A stretch of 8,021 bases of DNA from positions 1 through 8,021 of the forward strand of contig DATAYF010000205.1 of assembly GCA_036272735.1 (NCBI GenBank), read 5' to 3'. The notes beneath the pieces were generated by a model. The model was not told the DNA's origin, searched no databases, and was given only the letters and a program-made list of their open reading frames with translations. The position numbers were made by a program, and so were the translations under genes. Source of the stretch: DATAYF01 sp036272735 (GTDB taxonomy: Bacteria; Chloroflexota; Ktedonobacteria; Ktedonobacterales; Ktedonobacteraceae). How positions within the stretch are numbered: position 1 is the first letter of the stretch; each line of letters opens with the position of its first letter. Positions 1-6,064 of this stretch are shown here, piece after piece.

Positions 1-1012
1 CTCTACGTATCCGTAGGGAAGGGTTGGCCCATTCGCCGATCTTCACTTGATTCACCGCTGCGATGAATTCTGTCGCCAGATCATACGTCCATTGAGCCGG
101 ATTTGTCACATCAGGATGCTGTGCTTTGAGCCAGCGTCCAATCATGAGGAGCGGGTAATAAACATTTTCAGGACGCTGTAACGTCGTCTGTTTGCGCCAT
201 CGCTCGCACCAAGAGAACCATTCTTGAGAAAGACTGGTATCCTTGTCACGGAAGGTTGTTGACAGAAAACCTGGAAGTGTTTTCGAGATGATACCAAGTG
301 CTTTAAGGGCACGGGAGACTTGAAAGAAATATCTGCGTACGGTGAGAGGGCACTCCTCTGCAGCAGCTTGGAGTACTTCGACAGTGAGATGATCAAGGAG
401 GGGATTTCGATTCTTTAACAGAAGGTAACTGACACACGTAACGAGGTGAGCTTCACTGTGTTGTCGATAGCCCCATCCCTGTAACACTGTTCTGATTCGC
501 CCAACAGCGGTTGTAATAGCTTCCCTTCCAAAGATTCTATTTGTCAGCAAGGTAGGAGCAATGAGCAGGAGCGGCTCAATGCAAATATGAGGGCAGAGCA
601 AGTAGGCGAGAGCTGCAAGCATCAGACGTGCTTCGTCATGTCGACGAAGTGATAAGCCATACCGCTTCGCAAAGGCTTGGGGATTGGGGCAGATACTTTC
701 CCTCCACTCTTCAACTGACCAAGCCCAGAAGGTTTTTTCACGATGAAGCATTTCAAAGAGCATTGTACGAACGACCCTGGAGGCTACAGGTTGTGGGGTA
801 TGCAAATAGATACAGACATCTGCAATGGGTTGGTAAAGTCGTTGGAGAACACGCTTCGTTTTTCCTCGAATTTGTAATTGCTGGCGGAAAACTTGCTCCA
901 GTTGGACTTGTTCAATATCACTAAGAGTGAGCGTACAATCATATTTCTCTACTTGAAAGGGCCATGTCCAAGAAGCATCTTGCTGTACAGATTGTGTTGT
1001 GAGAAAATTCAT
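1..1012 (-). CDS. Tn554-type TnpB-like recombinase, N-terminal part (runs off left edge)
   Basis: An open frame reads from ATG at 1012 to the window edge, giving 337 residues that begin MNFLTTQSVQQDASW. The protein is soluble-looking and rich in R, L and W. The last third (WCERWRKQTTLQRPENVYYP through LMIGRWLKAQHP and FIAAVNQVKIGEW) resembles the helical core-binding domain that precedes the catalytic domain in the large second recombinase of Tn554-type transposons. The catalytic R/K/H/R/H/Y domain would lie beyond position 1 and is not visible, so the assignment rests on this resemblance plus gene order. The start overlaps the stop of the upstream recombinase as ATGA, implying translational coupling. 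In Tn554 the tnpA and tnpB products cooperate in site-specific integration without terminal inverted repeats. Alternative: a RIT-type recombinase set. No frameshift is seen in the visible part. Confidence 0.7.
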   Translation of the reverse strand, partial: MNFLTTQSVQQDASWTWPFQVEKYDCTLTLSDIEQVQLEQVFRQQLQIRGKTKRVLQRLYQPIADVCIYLHTPQPVASRVVRTMLFEMLHREKTFWAWSVEEWRESICPNPQAFAKRYGLSLRRHDEARLMLAALAYLLCPHICIEPLLLIAPTLLTNRIFGREAITTAVGRIRTVLQGWGYRQHSEAHLVTCVSYLLLKNRNPLLDHLTVEVLQAAAEECPLTVRRYFFQVSRALKALGIISKTLPGFLSTTFRDKDTSLSQEWFSWCERWRKQTTLQRPENVYYPLLMIGRWLKAQHPDVTNPAQWTYDLATEFIAAVNQVKIGEWANPSLRIRR

Positions 1013-1756
1013 GATGATGTTTCTCCAAGAATCGCAGCTATCCATTGCTCAAAGCCTGCCAAGTTCTTTGTCACGGCTTCAGTAAGTTCCACTCCGCTCA
1101 AGTGGATGTAGAGCATCGTTGTCTGCAAAGAGGAATGACCCGCGTAGGTCGCGATCTGATGCAAATCCATGTGTGCTCTTGCCATATGCGTTAACCGGAG
1201 ATGTCGAGGAGTATGAGTGGTGAAGCGTGAAAGGTTCGCCTGACCCGCAATCTTCTGTACGCCCTTCGACCACATCACTAAGGAAAGGGGACCAGCAGTA
1301 TTGCGATGGGACTCTGACACAAAGAGAGGACCCGGCTTGACCGAAAGGGTACGCCTATGTTGCAGGTAAGCTTCGAGGAGACGGCCAGTGACAGTACTGT
1401 ATCCCACAACTCGTTCGCGTCTATTTTTGGCGTGCTCTGCTTGCACACGAATCTGTCGGTAGGCAAAGTCGAAATCACCGATCTCAAGTCGCATAAGTTC
1501 CTCACGTCGTAACGCTCCATCGTAGGCGATGAGCATCATGACTTGAGTTCGAAGCATCTCTCCCTTGAGACAGCGCAACACGTCTTGCCATTCCTCATCA
1601 GACGGAATCCAGGGGAGTTTCTGGTAATGAGGGAGGAGTCCTCTATCACGTATCCCACCAAAAGCTTTTCCAGGGACATACTGACCCCGACCAACAGGGT
1701 TATCCTGGCGCAGTTGTTGCTCAACAAGAGAGTCGCAGAACAGGCCTGAGAGCTCC
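1009..1756 (-). pseudogene. Tyrosine recombinase, Tn554 TnpA-like, 5'-truncated
   Basis: This is the C-terminal catalytic part of a phage-integrase-type tyrosine recombinase, the enzyme class that cuts and rejoins DNA through a 3'-phosphotyrosine. Counting from the GTG at 1581, the catalytic set is visible: R25 (ALRREEL), K52 (HAKNRR), H123 and R126 (HTPRH), H149 (YAGHSS) and Y158 (MLYIHLSG). The frame stays open upstream of 1581 with clearly homologous sequence (LVEQQLRQDNPVGRGQYVPG, then KLPWIPSDEEW). That is the end of the core-binding domain and the linker, so the GTG is not the true start. No ATG, GTG or TTG occurs in the 1582-1761 extension, and the frame meets TAG at 1764-1762 inside the right-end hairpin of the TnpB element. 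Roughly the first 90 residues are therefore missing and are not found on the other side of that element. The 3' end overlaps the next gene as ATGA. Confidence 0.8.
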
Positions 1757-1775
1757 CCGTGCTAAAGCAGCGGGG
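1755..1775 (-). repeat. Right-end hairpin of the TnpB element (omega-RNA 3' end)
   Basis: CCCCG at 1755-1759 pairs with CGGGG at 1771-1775. Inside it, TGC 1760-1762 pairs with GCA 1767-1769 around a TAAA loop, with one bulged G at 1770. On the minus strand this is the typical subterminal right-end hairpin of IS605-type elements, and the tnpB stop TAG (1764-1762) forms part of it. In known elements the guide RNA ends with this structure and the guide itself is the flanking sequence just beyond, here the truncated recombinase gene. Confidence 0.65.
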
Positions 1776-3402
1776 GTTCCAGGGGTTCGGCCCACGCTTC
1801 CAGCTCTTCTCCTTTGGGGAGAAGAGTTGGCTCTAGTGGTGGTTCCCCTGAACTTTTCGGCAGACGCGCTCTGGCTCTGGCCAGGCCAAAGCTTCGGGGC
1901 AAGATCTGCCCCTCTTTCGCGCGTTGGTGAAGACGCTCGTGTGCTGCCATGAGGCGCGCCTCCGCACCTTCCCAATACCCCTGGTATCGGGCACACGAGG
2001 GAATGGGTTCTGCTGGATCAAGGTAGGCGGCAAGAAAGGCGGAATACAGATCGCGTTGGACGGGACCCACGCCACAGGCGCACTGATGCCAACGCTGTGA
2101 AAGCGGCTTCTTGACCCGTCTGCCACAACCATGGCACCATTGGCTCAGCGACGTTGTCCGTGTGGGGACTTCCACCAGGATGCCGCCCGTGCGTGGCCCC
2201 GGTGCGTCTCAACAGGTCTACAAACATCCCTGGTGCTCGCAATCCCACGCTCTTGCCAAACTGCTTTTGCCATGCCTTGTAGGAAATCTTTTCGATGATG
2301 ATGGTGCTGCCCAGCTTCACCACCTGATGCACCTTGCGGCCATGCAGGCTCTTGCGGTGCGCTGCCAGCTTGCGCTCTTTGGTCGCCTTGCGTCGTCGGG
2401 TGACCTGGTAGCGCTTGCTCTGCTTCCAGCGCAACTTCTTGTTGCCTTGTTTTTTGATGCGCCCCATATCGCTCGTAGTTCTCAGGGTTGGCCTCCCTTC
2501 GTTGCCGCTCCATCTGCCGTTGCAACCGGCGAATGGTACGGGCCTGGGGAGCCAGTTCGGCACAGAACACCTCCAGGCTCGCCTCTCCTTGCTGGGGAAA
2601 GAGGGCCAGGGTGGAGGGACCAAGGTCTCCGCCAACAATACTCGTCCCTACGGTGTGCTTTTTCTTTCGGTGAGGCTTGCCTTCCAGTGCCAGTTGCACG
2701 ACATAGCGATACCCCTCTTCATCGGCGCCCGCCGCTCTGGGACTACTGGCGGGACGCTGGATGAGGCGGGCAAACTTGATCCGGTGCTTGAGGCCATGGG
2801 TCACCACCTCATCCTTCCAATCGATGAGGGCGGGGAGCTGGTCTCCATTCCAGAGGAGAAGCCCCACGTTTCCCTCCTCGGGTGGCTGCAGGAGAAAGCG
2901 CAGGCTGGTATCGTTGCGCTTGTTCTCGACGCTGGGGAAGCCGCGTCCTCGGCTCTTAAAGCGCACCCGTTTGGCTTTCCCCAGGCAGACGCGGTTGAGG
3001 GCGCGGTAGGCGCGCGTGGCCAGGGTTTGGGCCAACACGGCCTCGATATGCTCGGCAATCCAGCCCACGCGCAGCCCTTTGACCGCTTCATGCAGGGCCG
3101 CTTCGGTGAAGCCAGAGGTTTTGCGCAAGGCGGAGAAGGCGGCGGCCCGTTCGGCTTTCTGGGTGCGAGGAATGGTACGGGCCTCTTGCCAGGCGGCGTC
3201 AGCGCGCATGCGACGCAGGCGCCTCTGGCCTTGGGAGAGGATAGCATTGTAGAGCTGGCGGGCGGCGCGCCATTTGGGCGCGCAGACGGGCGGCTTGCCC
3301 TGCATCGACGACCAGGGGCAGTTCGAGCAGGAAGGTGGGAGTGGCAGGTTGTTTCTCCTGCTGTTCCTTCTTCTTGCGTGGTCCCTGGCATGTCTGTGGC
3401 AC
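1762..3402 (-). pseudogene. tnpB: TnpB (IS605 OrfB-type RNA-guided nuclease), three frameshifts
   Basis: TnpB proteins are RuvC-type nucleases guided by an RNA from the element's right end. The start is GTG at 3402, five bases behind AAGGAGGAG, giving MPQTCQGPRKKKEQQ. The frame must change three times, each by one extra base: near 3270 (before RAARQLYNAIL), at the CCCC of 2472-2475 (NPENYERYG into RIKKQGNKKL) and at the CCCC of 2197-2200 (DLLRRT into GGILVEVPTRTT). The sum is three bases, so the last segment is back in the starting frame. In the rebuilt protein of about 545 residues the catalytic set survives: D about 259 (GGDLGPST), E about 370 (STIIIEKIS) and D about 451 (VQRDLYSAFL). The zinc ribbon is intact (CHGC near 423-426, CAC near 441-443). 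A tail of about 90 residues follows and ends at TAG inside the right-end hairpin. No single frame encodes the whole protein. Base-call errors are a possible alternative to decay. Confidence 0.85.
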
Positions 3403-3417
3403 GCTCGCTCCTCCTTC
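3403..3417 (-). promoter_or_regulatory. Ribosome binding site deciding the tnpB GTG start
   Basis: AAGGAGGAG lies five bases (CGAGC) before the GTG at 3402 on the minus strand. It fixes the start, since no ATG in this frame has a comparable signal. Confidence 0.6.
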
Positions 3418-3439
3418 AATCTCATAGATGCGATCGATC

Positions 3440-3459
3440 CTCGCACGTCTATTGTACCA
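3440..3459 (-). promoter_or_regulatory. Possible extended -10 promoter of tnpB
   Basis: On the minus strand TGG TACAAT (3459-3451) forms an extended -10 element. A start of transcription near 3444 would give a leader of about 40 bases carrying AAGGAGGAG before the GTG at 3402. No good -35 hexamer is seen at 16-18 bases spacing, so the call is tentative. Confidence 0.35.
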
Positions 3460-3525
3460 GAGAGTCGGGAGGAACGCAGGTTCTAGAAGGCTGGCTTTTT
3501 CCGATCCTCATGCTCACGCGGGGGT

Positions 3526-3567
3526 GGCGATTCATCCCCGGCATCCAATGACCGGGGCTTTCTCGCC
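3526..3567. repeat. Bipartite palindrome, probable left end of the TnpB element
   Basis: GGCGA (3526-3530) pairs with TCGCC (3563-3567), and CCCCGG (3536-3541) pairs with CCGGGG (3552-3557). They are separated by matched 5-base internal loops and closed by a 10-base loop. The 42-base structure sits about 124 bases upstream of the tnpB start and is the last feature before the acetyltransferase gene. This fits the imperfect subterminal hairpin recognised at the left end of IS200/IS605 elements. It lacks a T tract, so it is not a simple terminator. Confidence 0.5.
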
Positions 3568-3597
3568 ACGTTCTCTATAAAGTCGAGCGAGATCACT

Positions 3598-4092
3598 ATG
3601 GAGAGGGACTTGCACGCTTCCCCACCGATTTTCACTGCATTAGCCGACCTAGATATCCGCCAAGCTGTTCTCCCGCAAGATGAACACGCAGTCCACTTTG
3701 TTGTACAGGAGGCTTTTCAGGACATTGGTGGATATCCGCATCGTCCTTTCGAGGAATGGAGGACAGGTGTGTTAGAGATTGCGAGCTTCGATCCGAGTAT
3801 GCTCTACGTGGCTCGCGATGGGGAAAAGGTTGTTGGCGCGATTGTTTGCCGCACGTACCTGGAAGCGGGCGATGGCTTTGTGCATCAGGTAGCAGTGCTG
3901 CCTGCGTATCGCCAACGTGGTATTGCCTCTGGCCTTCTGCAAAGAGTGTTCATGGAATACGCTCAGCGTGGCATTTTCCATGTCGTGCTGAATGTGGATG
4001 AGCATAACGCCACTGGTGCACATCAATTATATGCCAGCGCTGGCATGCACCGGTCTCTCCGGATCGACGAGATGCAGAAAGTTCTCGCCTAA
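3598..4092 (+). CDS. GNAT-family N-acetyltransferase
   Basis: The product (164 residues) is a single GNAT domain that would transfer an acetyl group from acetyl-CoA to an unknown amine. Motif A is clear: VHQVAVLPAYRQRGIASGLL at about residues 95-115, with the pyrophosphate-binding QRGIAS loop. It is followed by the motif B region VVLNVDEHNATGAHQLYASA and the usual GM turn. The N-terminal stretch (LDIRQAVLPQDEHAVHFVVQ, then EAFQDIGGYPHRPFEEW) resembles the linker and second half of tandem-GNAT proteins of the mycothiol-synthase type. The gene could therefore be the surviving C-terminal half of a longer enzyme, or simply a compact single-domain one. The ATG at 3598 has only a weak GAGCGAG signal 7 bases upstream. 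It starts about 30 bases past the TnpB element's left-end palindrome, and a strong hairpin terminator follows. The frame is intact. Confidence 0.85.
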   Translation: MERDLHASPPIFTALADLDIRQAVLPQDEHAVHFVVQEAFQDIGGYPHRPFEEWRTGVLEIASFDPSMLYVARDGEKVVGAIVCRTYLEAGDGFVHQVAVLPAYRQRGIASGLLQRVFMEYAQRGIFHVVLNVDEHNATGAHQLYASAGMHRSLRIDEMQKVLA

Positions 4093-4113
4093 GGGAACAA
4101 CCTATCGAGAAAG

Positions 4114-4148
4114 AAAAGCCAGAGGCGGCAAAGCTGCTTCTGGCTTTT
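4114..4148 (+). terminator. Strong hairpin terminator after the acetyltransferase gene
   Basis: A 16-bp stem (4114-4129 with 4133-4148) contains two G-T wobbles and is closed by an AAA loop. It begins AAAAGCCAGAG and ends TCTGGCTTTT. It lies 22 bases after the acetyltransferase stop. The A-run on the left arm and T-run on the right arm allow termination in both directions. The T run is short (four), then CCC. Confidence 0.7.
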
Positions 4149-4190
4149 CCCGGCAGCGTATCTCTCAGAGAGAGCACCAAGGAGAGAAAG

Positions 4191-5005
4191 ATGGCAAGAA
4201 CGTATCCGTGGAAAGGGAGTCGAGAAGCTGTGGGAAAAAGTGAAACCATTGATGCCCCCCCTCCATCCCATGCCAAAGGAGGGCGTCCCCGAATGGAGGA
4301 TCGCAAGGCATTTGAAGCGATTGTGTACGTGTTGCGCACCGGTATCCAGTGGAATGCATTGCCGAGAGAATTGGGAGCGAGTTCGATAGTGCATGACCGC
4401 TTTCAGGAATGGGAACAAGCTGGTCTGTTCAAAGCTTTGTGGCAAGCAGGATTGTGTGTCTATGATGAGCTGAAAGGGATCCAATGGGAGTGGCAAGCCG
4501 TGGATGGAGCGATGACGAAGGCCCCCTTTGGAAAAGGCGCAACCGGAGCCAATCCCACCGATCGCGGCAAGTCAGGAGTCAAGCGCAGCCTCTTGACTGA
4601 TGGGGCTGGGATTCCCCTGGCCATCGTCATCGACGGGGCCAACCGTCATGATGTAAAACTGTTGTGTGCCATCCTGGATGGCATTGTCATTGCCCGTCCC
4701 GAGCCAACGGAGGAGCAGCAGCACCTCTGTCTGGATGCGGCCTACGATGGAACGCCAGCGCGCCAGGAGGTCGAGGCCCGTTACTATCTGCCGCATATTC
4801 GCAGTCGCGGTCAGGAGCAACAGGACAAAACTCTCATCCCTGGTTATCGGGCTCGACGATGGGTAGTGGAACGCACTCATTCCTGGATCAATCGCTCGCG
4901 TCGACTCCTGGTGCTGCTTTCGAGAAAAAAGCGGAAAATTACCTCGCCTTTCTTCACCTGGCCTGTGCTCAATTGATCTTTGTCAAGATAGAGGTTTTCG
5001 GATAA
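4191..5005 (+). pseudogene. IS5-family DDE transposase with frame changes
   Basis: This is the cut-and-paste transposase of an IS5-type element. The ATG at 4191 follows AAGGAGAG. The catalytic residues are visible: D105 (SVDGAMTK-like VDGAMTKAP), D182 (LCLDAAYDG) and E227 (RRWVVERTHSW). The conserved NPTDRGKSGVKRSLLTDG block lies at 121-138. The frame from 4191 ends at 4976, but two regions read better elsewhere. First, 4219-4254 in the next frame gives VEKLWEKVKPLM, the expected family sequence, bracketed by an extra base near 4215-4218 and a missing C in the C7 run 4255-4261. Second, the true C-terminus, AENYLAFLHLACAQLIFVKI to a TAA at 5003-5005, is in the -1 frame after AAAAAAG at 4925-4931. 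The last change could be programmed -1 frameshifting or mutation. The N-terminal pair leaves a protein with only about 13 altered residues. Activity is uncertain. Confidence 0.8.
4925..4931 (+). promoter_or_regulatory. A AAA AAG slippery heptamer at the transposase frame change
   Basis: In the transposase frame the codons read AGA AAA AAG CGG, so A AAA AAG is in register for -1 slippage. A slip leads into GCG GAA AAT TAC, which encodes the conserved C-terminal block AENYLAFLHLACA. No strong downstream stem and no upstream Shine-Dalgarno-like stimulator are obvious. Confidence 0.4.
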
Positions 5006-5008
5006 AGT

Positions 5009-5973
5009 CTAACTGAGTGTGTCGCGGGAGCGCTTGAAGGCGAGGGCTGCGACGAGTATCAGCACCAGACTGACCCCGGCCAACAACAAGTGTGGCGCGA
5101 ACCATCCTGCAAGGTCGGGCACCTTGTTCTCAATGGTGAGCAGGATCTGCTGAAATTGCGTCGAGCTGGTCGCCGTGTGAGCCTGATTGCCGAAGTCAGC
5201 GATATATTGAGAGAGAAGCCCTTGCGCGGTGACCACGCTGGTCGGATCCCAATTGACGTACCAGGCAGGGGGGGGACTGCTCTGGCTGAACCCGCTGGGT
5301 AGAATCAGCGCTCCCACGATCCACGCCACCGCGATTCCGATCTTGATCAAAGGGGACCAGCGCGGAAGCAAGGTCCCAAGCGCGAAGCTGAAGCTGCTGA
5401 TCAGGACCGTCGCTGGCGCAACCATCCCGATCCACAGGACCAGCACGGCACCGGTTGGGGGCAAGGGATACGCTGGGATAGTCAGATGCAAAAGCCAGCC
5501 CATCAAGAGGGTAGCGAGCAGCGCCAGCCCGGCCAGCCCCAGACTCACCACCAGACCGATCAGGTAGCGGCCCCAGACATAGGCCCAGGTCGGCAGCGCG
5601 GCCGTCAGAAGCAGTTCGTAGGTACGACGGGAAAGATCCCGCGTGACTCCATCAGCATTGACAAAGGGCAGGAGGAGAACCAGCAGGAACAGAGGACCGG
5701 TGGGAAGACTGCTCGTCAGCAGTCCCCAGGCACTGGTTCCGGCAATGGAGCCGCTCAGCGCCCGTGGCTATTCGCGGTCGCGATGGGATGACCTGGCATC
5801 CGTGTGGACCACGTCACGAAGAGCACGAGACAGAAGAACAAGAGGGCCTGAATCCAAAAGAGCAGGCTAGCGCAGAAGCGGCGCAGTTCCCAGGCCATGA
5901 CGCGCGTCAGCGGATGCGGGTGCTGGGTAGACCGCGTTTGCTGGCCAGTACTGGTCAACGCTGTGATATTCAT
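5009..5973 (-). pseudogene. ABC-2 type transporter permease with one frameshift
   Basis: This is a membrane permease of the ABC-2 family, which forms the channel part of exporters with a separate ATPase. The ATG at 5973 is preceded by AAGGAGAG and gives MNITALTSTGQQTRS, then MAWELRRFCASLLFWIQALL entering the first membrane helix. The frame stops at TGA near 5757. A -1 change at the CCC of 5761-5763 (a lost G in the GGG(G)CG run) joins it to ALSGSIAGTSAWGLLTSSLP and FLLVLLLPFVNADGVTRDLS. Five further hydrophobic segments follow, ending KRSRDTLS and TAG at 5011-5009. The rebuilt length is about 321 residues with six likely helices, normal for the family. The NADG...RRTYELLL region is the typical cytosolic loop. 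The stop codon touches the IS5 element. Either the gene is freshly broken or one base is missing from the read. Confidence 0.8.
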
Positions 5974-5996
5974 GAGACTCTCCTTTTGTATGTTTG

Positions 5997-6030
5997 AGAG
6001 GGACGTGCAGCACGCGCTGCACGTCCCTCT
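5997..6030. repeat. Perfect 15-bp hairpin between membrane-protein and permease genes
   Basis: AGAGGGACGTGCAGC (5997-6011) is the exact reverse complement of 6016-6030, with a 4-base loop ACGC. It ends 24 bases before the permease ATG on the minus strand. Neither side has a T tract, so it is not a classical rho-independent terminator. It could stabilise or attenuate the operon mRNA. Confidence 0.6.
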
Positions 6031-6048
6031 TACGAGCCAGCCCCTAAA

Positions 6049-6064
6049 AAGGTTCGCGAACCTT
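6049..6064. repeat. Perfect 16-bp palindrome at the end of the membrane-protein gene
   Basis: AAGGTTCGCGAACCTT is fully self-complementary and overlaps the TAA stop (6065-6063) of the membrane protein gene. The 12-mer AAAAGGTTCGCG containing its left half (6047-6058) occurs again at 7551-7562, upstream of the sigma gene. This makes a dimeric protein binding site or a small dispersed repeat possible. Confidence 0.5.

Larger units (their letters stand above)
1..1756 (-). mobile_element. Partial Tn554-like transposon (recombinase genes only)
   Basis: Two recombinase genes in tnpA-tnpB order on the same strand, joined by a 4-base ATGA overlap, match the core of a Tn554-family transposon. The left side continues outside the window, where the catalytic half of the second recombinase and a possible small tnpC would be expected. 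The right side is lost at the junction with the TnpB element near 1752. Cargo genes and attachment sites cannot be seen. Confidence 0.55.
1752..3567 (-). mobile_element. IS200/IS605-family element, TnpB-only (IS1341 type)
   Basis: The element consists of one tnpB gene (3402 to 1762) bounded by two hairpin structures. The right end is a hairpin at 1755-1775, and the left end is a bipartite palindrome at 3526-3567. No Y1 transposase (TnpA) is present on either strand, so movement would need a TnpA acting in trans. The exact cleavage points cannot be fixed from one copy. The limits given are the outer edges of the hairpins plus a few bases on the right. The right flank lies inside a truncated recombinase gene. 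The left flank is the start region of an acetyltransferase, so the two flanks are not two halves of one gene. Confidence 0.7.
4093..5008 (+). mobile_element. IS5-family insertion sequence (approximate limits)
   Basis: The transposase gene occupies nearly all of the interval between the acetyltransferase stop and the permease stop, as is usual for an IS of this size. The bases after the transposase C-terminus (GGTTTTCGGATAAAGT) are probably the right terminal repeat, which in this kind of IS overlaps the stop codon. A convincing matching left repeat (expected to begin like ACTTTATCCGAAAACC) was not found in 4090-4190, so the left limit is uncertain. CTAA occurs at 4089-4092 and again at 5009-5012. 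This is compatible with a YTAR-type target duplication of IS5 but weak evidence on its own. Confidence 0.5.

Noticed and set aside
628..1111. Two plus-strand open frames of 98 and 77 codons
   Set aside because: They lie opposite the long minus-strand recombinase-like gene and have no start signals or recognisable motifs.
2111..2764. 217-codon plus-strand open frame
   Set aside because: It is antisense to the TnpB zinc-ribbon and RuvC segments, and its composition looks like reverse-translated coding sequence.
2415..3551. 378-codon plus-strand open frame opposite tnpB
   Set aside because: It is the antisense shadow of the GC-rich tnpB gene. No family motif or ribosome binding site is present, while the minus strand carries clear TnpB motifs.
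4160..4175. CTCTCAGAGAG palindrome upstream of the IS5 transposase
   Set aside because: It is too short and low in complexity to support a function.
4089..5012. CTAA on both sides of the IS5 element as a target-site duplication
   Set aside because: Four bases are easily matched by chance, the left copy is the acetyltransferase stop context, and no matching terminal inverted repeat supports that left limit.
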